This document shows positions 22,601 to 34,480 of a stretch of 64,000 nt of DNA, piece by piece. The position numbers were made by a program, and so were the translations under genes. The stretch lies in NCBI GenBank assembly GCA_011032825.1, contig JAADJZ010000023.1, positions 248,001-312,000 on the forward strand, in the 5' to 3' direction. The first letter of the stretch is position 1; every line of letters begins with the position of its first letter. The notes under the pieces are model-generated. The model was not told where the DNA came from and searched no databases. It saw only the letters and a program-made list of their open reading frames with translations. Source of the DNA: Massariosphaeria phaeospora. Its lineage: Eukaryota; Ascomycota; Dothideomycetes; Pleosporales.

Positions 22601-24172
22601 TTAACTTGTTGTACTCCGTTTGTAGGATCTGTTATGGAGCTCCTGGAAACATCGACATCTGCCGTGAAGAGTGCGGCCGCGGCGCTGAAGTCCCCGGTCG
22701 CATGAAGATGAGCAGGCTCCCCTGGAGGCGGGCAAGGCGCGCTCTGTTGTTATGGGCGCACGCCTCACGATCTTTGACAGCGCCCGACACGATCCTCAAG
22801 CGATTGTCACGGACCCGAGAGCTATTTCCGAGGCGCTCCGCTGGTGGTGCCGATCCGGGCTAGCCCGCGCGAGGCCCGGCGAACGCACGTTGTGGTGGTC
22901 AGGCTCAGAGGGACTTGAGTTGGTGTGGCGGCCTGGCCGTTTGGAGACTCTCGGCGATGGGCGGCCAATGAACAGCCCCAGGACAAGCAGCCGGTGGGGC
23001 GGCCGTGCCCGCGCACTCGAGAGGAGTCTTGGGGAGTGGGTGCGCGGACCTCCATCGAGCTGCAATATTGCTGCATCGCGGCATCGACCTGTGGCGCGTC
23101 GCCGACGGTTTTGCCGTGCAGCCAGCAGCCCGCACGCAGCAGCTCAGGCTGTGGAAAAGGGGGGGTCCTGCAGGGGCGATCGAAGCAGCAGGTGTGGAGG
23201 CAGGCAGGTACTCGGTCCAGGACCGCGAAGTTCGAGCACGTCAAGTGTGGACGCGACTGGCACCAGGCACGGTGGGTTAGCACGCGCGGGTGGGATTCTC
23301 ATCAGAGCGCGCTGTGCTATTTACCCGAGCAGAGGTGGCTCGAAACCGCCCGCGCCTGCCTATTCCGTCTGGCTGTCGGCGGTCGGCTGCCTCTCGTGAA
23401 CGATCTCTGCTCCGGCTGCTCGATGGTAACGGCGCTGCGAGGAGCGAGGAGCGAGGGGCGGGGCGCGCGTTGGTGTAGGGAGTTGGTGAGTGAGGCAGCA
23501 ACATGGCATCAGCCTCGGCGGATTTGGCGAGAGCGCCGTGTCGACCGCTGCCGCTGCCTCCGACGACCGTCCCTTCCCCAGGAAGCAGTTGCCGCTGCCT
23601 CGCCGGTCAGAGCGGTCGTCGCGCGCCTGCCCCCCCGCGCCATCCATCGGGGCCTCTCTTTCTGCTTCCTCTCTCTCCCGCGCTAGATCGCTCTCTCTAC
23701 AACCCGCGCCCTCCTCTGCTGTCCCTCCGCGCCCTCTCCCTCCTCGCCCTCTACGCCCTCTATCCACCGCCCGCCCGCGCATCCGCCGGGCATCACCACA
23801 GTGCACACACACACTCCCCCAACTCCACCAACCCGTCGCGCGGCCTGCCCAGGTGTGCGCTCGCCAGCACCCTGATCCCGGCCGGCGCACGCAGCGACAC
23901 CACCGGGCTGGGCAGCGCCCGAACGAGGTCGAGCGCCGGGCGTGCAGGAGGTGGCGCGTTAGGTTGTTTGACGTTTATTTCACGGCCAGCTGCACCGGCG
24001 CTGCCACCGCTCTCGCTGCCCTTTGCAGGCTCCCTGCTCCTGGCTCTGCGCTGCCCGTCTGCCCGTGGACCGCTCTGAAATTGCGCACCACTAGCCCTGC
24101 ACCCTCGTCGTCCGCGCGCGGGCCCTGCTACTGCCGGCTACTTCGACACCACCGAAGGCAGTAATCATCACA
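16675..24172. other. 7.5-kb gene-poor region upstream of medA
   Basis: Reading both strands I find only short frames with coding-unlike composition. CCAAT-type strings occur at about 20222 and 20570, and a (GTT)n run lies near 22144-22161. Sequence from about 22700 to 24170 is GC-rich and then strongly C/T-rich on the plus strand, as expected for a long promoter and 5' leader. A short protein-like stretch on the plus strand near 17823 (GNEYPEDLDHALQVLQEW) is followed by a stop and may be a gene fragment. Long non-coding RNAs cannot be excluded. Confidence 0.45.
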
Positions 24173-27100
24173 ATGTCGCAGTCGCATGCCCCAGATAGGG
24201 CCCGCAAGTATAAGGAAGAGTCGGGTCCTGTAGCGCACACGCTGGTGAGTCGTCCCTACTCCCTGTCCTCTCCCACTCGATCCCCCCTCCCCCATCGCCC
24301 GCTGCCCGCATCCGCCTCGTCGCCGCCCGCCGCCCGCTGCCATTCGCTGCGCCTCTCGACCGTTGGAGTTTGAGTCTGGCAACCCCCAAGGCCGCTTCCC
24401 GTCGCTGTCACCGCCGCTGTTGGCTTTATCCTCGCGCTGTTGCAGGCCGCTGCAGCCTCTGCAAGCCCATCCACGCACCTTTCTGTCACCCCAGCTCACG
24501 CGCGTCTCTGGCTACATGGTATGCCCTTCTCGCCAAGCAGCCCTGCTACCCCCCGTCTGCCCTCCCCTGCCCTCCCCTGTCGCACTCTGTCCCCTCGTCG
24601 TCCCCAAGCTGCGTGCGCCGCGTCTGGTTACCCAGAGCCTCGCAGCGGAATCCTTGCCGCTGCCATGAGCTTCCGCCGCCGCCGCTGGCCCGCCCCTCTG
24701 TGTTGTCAACGTCGCCAACCGTCGCGCGCTTTTCCTTAGTCGCCCTGTCCGTCCTATAAACCGAATCTTACCATCCTGTCTTGCTCGAGACCCTGCCCTC
24801 GCATATCTCTTGTGGCAGCCCCCCCGACCCCGACGCGAATCACTCTCCCCGCACCCCACCCCGCTGCACACCGCTTCACTCCCTGCTCTATTTGTTTGCC
24901 TGCCCTCCCGTCGAGTCCTTCTTTCTGCCATCTGCTGCTGTTCCTAGCTTGTTGCTGACTTGCGTGCGCCTCCCAGCATCACCCCCACTCGACGCAAGGC
25001 TTGCCACCGCCAACCCACCACCCGAACCACCATTCACGGCCGGGTGTGGTCCAGCACCAGGTGCAACATCAGCATCACCAAGCACACCCCGACTCGCCTC
25101 ACCAGTCGCAGCCAGCCCAGTCCCCGGCACAGGCTCATTATCCGTCTCCTCATCCCGCAAATCATCAGATTCCTCCCACCCATCAGTCACCGTACGTGCA
25201 ACAGATCCAAGGACCCCCACCGCAGCAGCAGCAAGAGGTTCCGTACTACTCTTCGCACCCTAGTCCATATAGCACGAACAGTGCACCGAGTAACTACTCA
25301 TCTTCAGGTATGTGTTTCTTTTTATTGTGTGAGCTATGGACGCGTCTTGTTGTGTTCGGGCGCGTCGTCGAACAGTCGTGGACCGTGCACCAATCACGAG
25401 ATATCGTTCGCGCAGGGCCATGATCACATATCTGACTTTACACTAGAAACACCGGAGCTCATGGCCGCCGCAACAATGAACAGGCCAGGTTTTCCTCCAC
25501 CATTGACCCAATATCACACCCCACAGTCAAACTCGCCAGCATCCGTTCAGTCTCCTCAGCATGACCAGCATGGACGGCCTATTTACGGACAGCCGACGGG
25601 CCCGATGCCTCAATCGATGTATTACACGCCATATGCCTCGGCTGGAGTAGCGCAGCAATCACCGTATCCGCAACATCCTCAGCATCCTCAGCATCCCCAG
25701 CATCCTCAGCACCCGTCCACGCAGCAACAGCAGCCAATGCCAACCAACTCCATGTTGATGTCCCATCAGCAAGGCCAGCAGATGCAACACCCGCACCAGC
25801 CCCACCCGCACACCCCACAAATGACAGGAAGCCCCAAGTCAAGAATGTCGCAAACACCACTTCAGCGTCCGCCCTCAGGATTAGGTCCGCCTCAGGCTCC
25901 CCCCCAGGGCCCTCCAGTTGGCGCGCCAAACATGCACCCACCGGGTACGCCCGGGAGTCATGTTAACCAAAATGCTGCACCTGGACCTATTCCCGCAACA
26001 ACTCCTCTTGTTGTAAGGCAAGATCAAAACGGAGTCCAGTGGATTGCTTTCGAATACTCGCGCGACAGGGTCAAAATGGAGTACACCATACGCTGCGATG
26101 TGGAATCCATAAACGTGGATGATTTACCCCAGGACTTCAAGACCGAGAACTGCGTATATCCCCGTGCGTGCTGCTCTAAAGATCAGTACAAAGGCAACCG
26201 GCTACACTACGAGACAGAGTGCAATACCGTTGGCTGGGCGCTGGCACAATTGAATCCGTGCCTTCGAGGAAAGCGTGGATTAATCCAGCGAGCAGTCGAC
26301 AGTTGGCGAAACAGCAACCAAGACCCACGTCTGAGGAGTCGACGCGTGAGGCGAATGGCGAAAATGAATAACCGAAAGGCTGTTCAAGCGACACATCCTA
26401 ATCCCATGGCTGGCCCAGGCGCACCAGGTGCCCCTGGGGTACCGAATTCAGCCGGATTAGCACAACCACCTCGCCCACCGAACATGGGTATGGGGGGTCC
26501 CCAGATGCATCACCCCCATGAGCATCAAGGAGGACCTCAAGGAGGAAATGACGACGTTAGCGGTATGTTTCACCAGATGTGATGATGCGATAAGCGCAAG
26601 TGTTGGATTTTGAATCATGATACCTCCTGTCGTTTCTACATTGCATGTACATTACACTCCTTGATGTAATTCCCCCTTGATACCACCTGCCCCATGCACA
26701 TTCACATACACTGCTTTTACCTCATTGCTTTGCGTTCACTCCTTTGCACATGTTTGTTTTGGCGTACGGGGACAGTATACGCTCATTGAACGTGCAAGCT
26801 AACTTTCCTTGTCTGTAGCCAATGACTACCCGGACTCGAACACTCACCATCACCAAGCGCCGAACGGGCAGCAGCCGTCACCTACCGCCGTGCGACAAGC
26901 ACAGGGCTTCTACCCGCCATACCCGACCAGCGACGCTGTAGGGGCACCGAGTGGCATGCCTCCCATGCACGATGGATTAGGCCCTCCACCTCCACCACCG
27001 CATGTCTCGGGCGTGCCAGTTGCGAAGCAAGAGCAGGATGAAGAAGAGCGAAAAGTAGCCATCTTTGGCGACCTACCGGAGTCCAAGCGACGCAAGTTCA

Positions 27101-27696
27101 TCCTTGTGGACGATGCGCAACGAGGAACTCGAGTACGTGTACGAGTTACACTCGACACCGTCAAGATGGAGGAGATGCCAGACTCGTATCGGAAATCGAA
27201 CTCAGTCTTTCCACGCAGCTATTTTCCGATGCAGATGACTTCCCCACCATCAAGCCCTCGTGGGAGCAAAGTGTTCGCTGATGAAGCCGACTGTGAGCAT
27301 GAACCAGGCTTTCCTTTGTCCGGTTCGTCACTCGTCCCGGTGCCGACGCTCGACGGTGAAGTGCAGGTTCCTAAGCCGCGATTGACGCGATCAAAGCGCT
27401 CGAAAGAGATTACGTTGAATGATTTGGGCTACCGGATGAGCTGGAGTCAAAGCCGCGTCTTTGCTGGCCGAACTCTGTTCCTCCAGAAGTCACGTAAGTC
27501 ATTTCCTTAGCAGTGCAGACGATTTGTACTAACGCTGATAGTCGACGCTTATCGCAACAAGATGCGAAGCAGCATAATGGGAGCGGGCCAAGATGTGAGC
27601 TCTGTTGCACCTCATTTCGAAACTCGGGTTGGGAAGAGGAGGTGGACCGAGAGGACGGAGAAGAGCAAGAAGCTAAGGCGCGAGCCGTCTCCTTAA
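24173..27696 (+). CDS. medA: Medusa (MedA/Acr1/Ren1)-like developmental regulator
   Basis: MedA-family proteins are nuclear regulators of conidiation and surface interaction in filamentous ascomycetes. I identify this one from memory of the conserved blocks, not from a search. Five exons join in phase: 24173-24244, 24977-25307, 25447-26562, 26819-27493 and 27542-27696, for 782 residues. The N-terminal half is Gln/His/Pro-rich, with tandem QHP repeats at about 25670-25710. The conserved domain (DUF8032-type) spans roughly 26000-26370 and includes NGVQWIAFEYSRDRVKMEYT, CVYPRACCSKDQYKGNRL and RVRRMAKMNN. A second conserved block holds ESKRRKFILVDDAQRGTRVR, LNDLGYRMSWSQSRVFAGRT and, across the last intron, LDAYRNKMRS and HFETRVGKRRW. 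Intron 1 is 732 nt, unusually long, so the 24-codon first exon is the least certain part. The upstream region is large and gene-free. Confidence 0.8.
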
Positions 27697-29729
27697 AGGA
27701 ACCACAGTGCAGAAAAGGCCGAACCAATATGCCCTTCCGTCTGCAGCCCCACCCGCTTCTCCGAAAACTTGCAGGGCCCCCATACGCTTTCCGGGGTCGA
27801 TTACTCCTTTCGGCACGGCTTATCTCGTTCGAGTTCCGACGAATATATTGCCACGACTGAAAACCGCTTAGTGCCCTCAGCATAATGCTTTGGGTATCAG
27901 GGCGCCTACATGCTTACTGGCTGGCTCTACACCACTTTTCCTCTTTGTTCCATTCTTGTCCAAATGGGGGATCTACTACTGGCATTTGATACCCAGCCGC
28001 TGCAAGTTATGTCCTCTTGCCGTGGCCGCTGGCTCGCTCCCGCCTGATGATGAGCATATTCATTTGCTTTCTTTTCCTTTTTCCTGTTCAAATACTTGGG
28101 TATTTCAAGCCCTAATACCTTGTCCCGCCAAACGAACGGTTGGTTTTTCAACTCTTCACACATCAATATCGGATGACAGCGGCGGGTTCAAGAGACGTGT
28201 GGCATGGCATATAGATAGCGCGAAAATTACTACAACCTACAGTGTGCAAATAGGAGGTCGGGTTAGAGAGTCGGCGTGTACAATTGTACCGTATTTTAGC
28301 TGGCGCGGATATTAACGTGGTATCTAGTGGAAATCCAATGATTTGTTGGCATCTTTGTTGTTCTGTTCGCCATCGGGTGGTGAAGTGCGCAGGTGACGGA
28401 TGGCGATACGCATGTTCATTCATTCGGACTAACACACGCCGACCGACCGACCGGTCTAGACTAATTAACAGCAGATGGCATTCATCATACACACACCTAC
28501 CTACGCCTACCCCAAATTCCCATTCCTATTCCCTCCACCCTCTTTCCCATTCCCTCTTTTCCCATCTATGCATCCACCAAACCAAACCGAACCATCCACC
28601 ACCCTACCATCTACGCCGCCAAGCCAAAGTGCCACAAACGGCCGCCCGCAAGGACCTGTCCCTGCTGGATGGGATTTAGGCGAGCGAGCTGAGCTGAGCT
28701 GAGGCGTGGCGTGGCTGTTGTGGTGGCGTGGATAGTGGGCGTGGGCGTGGCGTCCGCGGTGGCGCTTTTGCGGGGAATTAGGTACTGGATTTAGGGTGGG
28801 TGGGTGGGTGGGATATGCGGGGATAGATAGGCGGGGGGGGATAGGTAGGGAAATGGAAAAGGAAAAGGGCATACATGCAAAGGTAGACTCGTACTGTTTG
28901 TTCTGTGCTGTTTTTGTTCTGGTACATGCATGTGTGTACATCTATTTATCTACAATGTACATACACACATACATAGCGGCTCTAATTTCGTTCGATACCG
29001 CAGAGTCGAGTTGACTATGAGATAAGCAAGAAAGTAGTGGGACTCAGTCGACTTCTCCTTTACGTACCATTAGTAGACTACTATACTATCACGTTCAGTG
29101 GTTTTGAGGCCGGCCAGTCTAGGAATCAGGTCAATCAGGCGGAAACATGGACAATGTAGAAGTGCAGATGTATGGGTGCTGGCATGTCACGATTGATGCA
29201 TGTAGTAGAGATATAGCATATACTACGCATGTCTGCATGTATATATATCTCTCTATCCGTCCGTCGCTACCTACTCAAGCATTATGCATCATTCATGCTG
29301 GGTATACCCAAAGATCTGCCATCGATCCCATCCCAAAGGTGCTCGTTGTACGGCAGTGCCCGATTATGCTTTCATGGCTGCTACTACTACTGATAATGCT
29401 GCGCCGAGCTATGGGGGCTACCATACGAGAACATGCATCTGGTGTTACATGCATGCCAAAGAGCCAGGTTGGGTTGAATTCGAAGGACGTAGCCCGGCCA
29501 GGGAACATCATCCGATACTCCGATATGTGCATGTACTTCAAAGACATTTGGAGAACAAGAGCCTTTAAATCCAGACAGTAGTGCGGAGTAGCAGATGCGC
29601 TGGTGCGAGATGCATAGAAAGCGATACTCGCCTCCGCTAAATCCATCGGCATATGCTTCCTCCTGTCAAATCTGACGCAAGAGCGGTATATCCAAGACTC
29701 CAGAAGTAACCACAACGATAGAAACCTCC
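27697..29729. other. 2-kb convergent 3' intergenic region
   Basis: It lies between two gene 3' ends, which is long for this window. It contains (GGGT)n at about 28793-28812, a G8 run near 28834 and TACATACA-type repeats near 28935-28980. It also has two copies of a gggatac/cctgtccc-like low-complexity stretch. Open frames are short and coding-unlike. Nothing is assigned. Confidence 0.4.
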
Positions 29730-30941
29730 TCAGGACCGATGCGCCCGTCCACTCCTTGTTGTCTTCGCAGACGCTGCGGTTGGTGCGTCGAAGGATCGCG
29801 TGGCTCGTCGCTTGGGGGCATTCGCGGAGCTTCCGCCGTCTGGCGCAGCCTCCTTCGCCTTTCGCTTGCGGGACGAGGTTCCTAGCGCTGGCTCGGCTAA
29901 CTCGTTGTCCTGCTCAAATGCAACGTCGTGGGCCGCATTTGAAGCCATCGACTTGTTATTCACACGCACACTTCGGTTCGCTTCCGAGGAGGGCGGAGTG
30001 GGCGGTCGCGTGACATTATGGGCGACGTCTGGCGAATGGGGCGCTTCTGGTGCCGGAGTTGCATCGGTTGCGGTCTCTTGGGTGGTGTTCCGCTGCTGAG
30101 CAATCCATGAGACAAGGTTGGCCTCATCGCCCTCTCCCTCTTCATCGTCTTCTTCTTGGTCGAGCATCTGGTCCGCCATTTCCCCGGCAATATCGTCTCC
30201 TGCATCCTTCTCGGTCATCATGCGCATGGCAAACTGAAGCAGCTGTTGGGGATCCATTCCGTTCAATGGTCCGCCAGCAGCGGCAAGACGACTCTGGAGG
30301 GCTTGCATCAACACTGCAGGATCGATTTCTGCATCCGCTTCGCCGTCGTCCTCCTCGTCGAGCTCGGGTTCCGCGGATGGGACGACAAGCTCGTCGACAG
30401 AAGCCGCCTTCTCCTTCCCGTTCCTTGAAGCTCTAGGAGTAGGGGATTGAGGGCCCCGTGATTTGGAAGCCCACGCCGGAGTGTCCGCCATACGCACCCT
30501 CCAATCCTTCAACAGCGCATAGGATTCGGTGTCCCCCTCGTCCAAAAGCTTTGGTTTCGGGTTCCTGTCTGCTTGCGACCGCCAGACGACGGGCTTCCAC
30601 TTCGACATGGGCATGTCTGAGACGGGTACCGCTTCTCCACTAACCGCCTTCTGCTTCTTCTTGCTGCGGCCCACTGCTGTACTCCGCTTCCGCTTCTGCC
30701 CGGTCTGCGCGGCCTTCGTGTCGTGTGGGCGGAACTCGGCATCGTCGTAGCCGTCAGACGCGTACTCGAGGTCGTTGAAGTAGTCGAATCGGTCCCAGTC
30801 GAACAGCGCATCGTCCTCGTACGTCGTGGGTGGGGGCGAACCAACCGCGTGCTCAGCAAGGTCGTCGGCGGCGAAGTACTCCTCCTCAATGTACATCCAC
30901 TCGTCGCCGTAGTCGGAGTAGTCGTCGCCGTAGTCGCTCAT
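29730..30941 (-). CDS. Acidic nuclear-type protein of unknown function
   Basis: A single-exon protein of 403 residues. The N-terminus is very acidic and Tyr-rich (MSDYGDDYSDYGDEWMYIEE). A basic bipartite nuclear-signal-like cluster follows (about residues 82-98, QKRKRSTAVGRSKKKQK). A tract with a short conserved-looking helix comes next (LMQALQSRLAAAGG). A long Glu/Asp-rich stretch precedes a Ser/Arg/Lys-rich tail with further basic signals (SSRKRKAKEA, APKRRATRS). I recognise no enzyme domain. The composition suggests a chromatin or nuclear scaffold protein, by inference only. It is divergent from mccA with 449 bp between starts. Confidence 0.75.
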   Translation of the reverse strand: MSDYGDDYSDYGDEWMYIEEEYFAADDLAEHAVGSPPPTTYEDDALFDWDRFDYFNDLEYASDGYDDAEFRPHDTKAAQTGQKRKRSTAVGRSKKKQKAVSGEAVPVSDMPMSKWKPVVWRSQADRNPKPKLLDEGDTESYALLKDWRVRMADTPAWASKSRGPQSPTPRASRNGKEKAASVDELVVPSAEPELDEEDDGEADAEIDPAVLMQALQSRLAAAGGPLNGMDPQQLLQFAMRMMTEKDAGDDIAGEMADQMLDQEEDDEEGEGDEANLVSWIAQQRNTTQETATDATPAPEAPHSPDVAHNVTRPPTPPSSEANRSVRVNNKSMASNAAHDVAFEQDNELAEPALGTSSRKRKAKEAAPDGGSSANAPKRRATRSFDAPTAASAKTTRSGRAHRS

Positions 30942-31390
30942 AGTCTCGGTGCTGCAGCGCGGGATGCGGCGAGAGGGTCAATGGGTGGGTCTATGTTGGG
31001 CGGCGAGAGAGCGGTCGCGCAGGGTGGCGGAGGGCGTAAGCACGCTCGGGGAGATTCGTGCGTTGCAGTCCGGAAATGGTCGAGCGGGAATCCTGCTGGG
31101 TGTCGAGCCTCAGTTGAGAACAGAGAAGTGCGGATGGATGGCCGGGCAAGATGAGCTGCTGTTTGGGGGTGTTGGAGCTGTTGCTAGCCTGGGTATACAA
31201 ACACGTCGCAGCCGCTAGCCGCTAGCCGCGAATGGCGTGGGCCAAGCCTTGAACCACCACGCGGTTCGCGCCGGCTTAGGCCGACCGAGGCTCCCTGGTG
31301 GTCTTCACACTCCAGCGAACCCGCGACAAGCAATGCCTCTTCCATAGCTCGAGACAGACTTCTCCTTGCCATTTAAAAGATACCGTTACC
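30942..31390. promoter_or_regulatory. Bidirectional promoter, acidic protein / mccA
   Basis: This 449-bp gap separates two divergent start codons. It contains a near-palindromic ccgctagccgctagcc repeat at about 31209-31225. No TATA box is obvious. Confidence 0.5.
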
Positions 31391-33730
31391 ATGCGCGCCA
31401 TCCGCAAGTCCACACATCTCTCCCGCCAGCTGCTCGCCGCCAATGCCGCGTCCCATGTCCGTCACAACTCCTCCGTCGCCGCACCCGCTAAGCCGCTTGC
31501 CTCTGTGCTCATAGCGAATCGCGGGGAAATCGCGCTGTGAGATAGACGTTGTACATATTTGGGCTGTACTAACGAGTTCAAAGACGAGTCGGCCGAACCG
31601 CCGCAGAGTACGGCATACGAACCACGACCCTCTACACCGATCCCGATGCGCGGTCCCAGCACGCCCTAAGCTCTCCCTACGCCGTCAATCTCGGCGAACC
31701 CTCCGCATACCTCGATGGCGACCGCATAATACAGATTGCCAAAGACCAAGGCTGTCAGGGCATACATCCGGGCTATGGTTTTGTAAGACAGCCACACCGG
31801 ACTGACACCTGTTGCTCGAGGTGCTGATTGTACCAGTTGAGCGAGAATCCAGTGTTTGCGCGGAAATGCACAGATGCTGGCCTTACTTTTATTGGCCCGC
31901 CGTGGGAGGCCATTGAGGCTATGGGAAGTAAGAGGTAGACATCGTTGGCCCTTTAGTGTACTGTTGCTAAGACACTGCTAGTAAATCGAAGGACATCATG
32001 ATAGCAGCGGGCGTACCTTGCATACCGGGCTACCATGGCTCCAACCAAGATCCACAACATCTAAAGGACGAAGCCGCAAAGATGGGCTACCCCGTCCTGC
32101 TCAAAGCCGTAAAAGGCGGTGGAGGCAAAGGAATGCGCATAGTCAACCAGCCAGACGAGTTCTTCGACCAACTCGCGTCCGCCAAATCAGAAGCCCGGAA
32201 CTCGTTCGGCGACGAGGTCATGCTGGTCGAGAAGTACATCATCACCCCACGGCACATCGAAGTCCAAGTCTTTGCGGACAAACACGGCAACTGTGTTGCG
32301 CTGGGCGAACGCGACTGCAGCATCCAGCGGCGACACCAGAAAATACTCGAGGAGTCGCCCGCGCCGCATCTGAAAGAGGAGGTTCGACAGGATCTCTGGG
32401 AGAAGGCGAGGGCCGCTGCTTTAGCGGTAAACTATGAGGGTGCGGGCACCGTCGAGTTCATTTTTGACAACGACAGTGGCGAGTTCTTCTTCATGGAGAT
32501 GAACACCCGCCTACAGGTCGAGCACCCCGTCACCGAGATGGTCACAGGTGAAGACCTCGTACGGTGGCAGCTCATCGTCGCAGAAGGCGGCCGCCTCCCC
32601 CTGACCCAAACCGAAGTCGAGCAAAGAATCCACGAACGCGGCGCCGCAATCGAAGCACGCATCTACGCCGAAAACCCAGCCATGAACTTCATGCCCGACT
32701 CCGGCCTCCTCCTGCACCTGCGCACCCCGACCCCCTCGCCCACCGTGCGCATAGACGCCGGCTTCGTCGCCGGCGACGAAGTCTCCTCGCACTACGACCC
32801 CATGATCGCCAAACTCATCGTCCAAGGCCCCACCCGCGCCGCCGCCATCCACAAGCTGCGCGCCGCCCTCGAAGCCTACGAAGTCGCCGGCCCGGCCACC
32901 AACATCGAGTTCCTGAAGCGCCTCTGCGCGAGTCCGGACTTCGTCGCCGGCCACGTCGAGACGGGATATATCCAGAAACACCGCGCGGAGCTGTTCGCGG
33001 CCGAGCCCGCGCGCCCGGAAGTGTTTGCGCAGGCGGCGCTGGGCCTCGCGCTGCAGGAGCAGCAGCAGGCCGCCGCGCACCGCGGCGTCTTCTTCGCCGG
33101 CCCGCCCGTCGCAGCAGCGGGTTTCGGCGCCGGCTTCCAGCAGCGCGAATTCCACCTCGTGGACCTCCCTGCCGACAGCACCGCGCCGACCCCTCCCCCC
33201 ACCCCCGTGCAGATCCAGCAAACCGCGCCCTCGACCTTCGCCATCACCGTCGGCGCCACGCACTTCCCCTCCGTAACCAGCAGCCTCGCGCCCGCGACCC
33301 ACACCCTCACAACCTTTTACCCGCACACGCGGCTGTCCACGACGTTCATCCGCGCCGGCGACCGCTTGACGCTGTTCCAGCACGGCAAGCAGCACCGGCT
33401 GCAGCTCGCGCTGCCGCCGTGGGCGGAGAAAGCGCTTGGCGTTGCCGACGTGGCGAATAGCGTGCTGGCGCCTATGCCGTGCAAGGTGTTGCGCGTCGAG
33501 GTGCGCGAGGGGGATGCGGTAAGGCGCGATCAGCCGCTGGTGGTGATTGAGAGTATGAAGATGGAGACGGTGATTAGGAGTCCGGTGGATGGGGTTGTGG
33601 CGAGGGTGGTGCATGGGGAGGGGGTGAGTAGTCCGAGGAGCTTTGAGATTGGGTGTGGGATTGTGCTAATGGTGTACAGGATCTTTGTAAGGCGGGGACG
33701 GCGCTGGTGGAGTTCGTGGGGGAGGCGTAG
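31391..33730 (+). CDS. mccA: 3-methylcrotonyl-CoA carboxylase biotin (alpha) subunit
   Basis: This is the mitochondrial enzyme subunit that carboxylates biotin for the conversion of 3-methylcrotonyl-CoA to 3-methylglutaconyl-CoA in leucine breakdown. Five exons join in phase (31391-31536, 31584-31782, 31837-31934, 31982-33623, 33680-33730), giving 711 residues. There is a basic, Ser/Arg-rich mitochondrial leader ([18 protein letters not shown]). The biotin-carboxylase N-domain starts [13 protein letters not shown], and the ATP-grasp glycine loop is [27 protein letters not shown] marks the catalytic region. The biotinyl lysine lies in ESMKMETVI near the C-terminus. The last exon adds [16 protein letters not shown]. 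The partner mccB subunit is not in this window. Confidence 0.95.
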
Positions 33731-34480
33731 ATGTAGGGGTGGTGGGCGGAGGATTATACCTCTGTGGTGGTGTTTTGCTGGTTCAAGCTCGCTATGCGGT
33801 GCTGAAGACCTGGACTGTATAAGAGTTTCAGAACAGTTTACGAGTGATGATATGATGCGCACTATTTACAACTCCGGTATATCTAGTAGACGACATACTA
33901 CCTTGGAAAGATGCGTCAAAGAGAGGCTGTGATGCATACATACTAAACAGCAGCGTCTACTCCGGCTTCTACTAGGGTGATGGGTATGCTGCGTGGAGTG
34001 GACCCGTCTGACATTCGAAATAAACATGGTCAGGATGGATAAAATCTCAAGTATTTTAGCGACTTGCCGGAATTGGTAGGCGAACATGTTCGATTAGAAT
34101 GTGGCAACACAGATTTGCTTTCTTCGGCGTGCGACACTGGAAGGAAGTATGTTGCAGTTGGGGCTTCTGCATTGTTATTTGGCCTGGTATTCCATGCTAC
34201 CGCTGTTGAAGTGACCCCTTGACATCTGAGATAGCGAGGAGATCCTACATGCTAACGTTCCTTCGACGTGAGATATGATTCTTCGGTAGATTCGCTAGTC
34301 TCAGACATACCCATACACTGGTTCTCCGCCTTCGTCTCTGGGGATGCGCAACTCTTCCTTGAATTCCTTGCTCATTGACCTCACTCCATTGTCAACACCT
34401 CGCCAAAACATGCTTGGGTAAGCCTTCGATGCGGGCTTGAGGTCTTCTAAATTCCATGGCCGGTTATCCAGCCGAGTATC
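33731..34480. other. Intergenic, convergent 3' ends
   Basis: This 750-bp gap lies between the mccA stop and the stop of the coiled-coil gene. I see only short frames. Confidence 0.4.

Noticed and set aside
24960..26582. 540-codon frame taken as a single gene
   Set aside because: Its first part is out of frame with the conserved medA exon 2 and runs through an intron; only 25447-26562 of it is real coding sequence.
32511..33614. Long minus-strand open frame (367 codons) opposite mccA
   Set aside because: It is the mirror of GC-rich mccA codons; composition is Gly/Arg/Val-rich and no motif is present.
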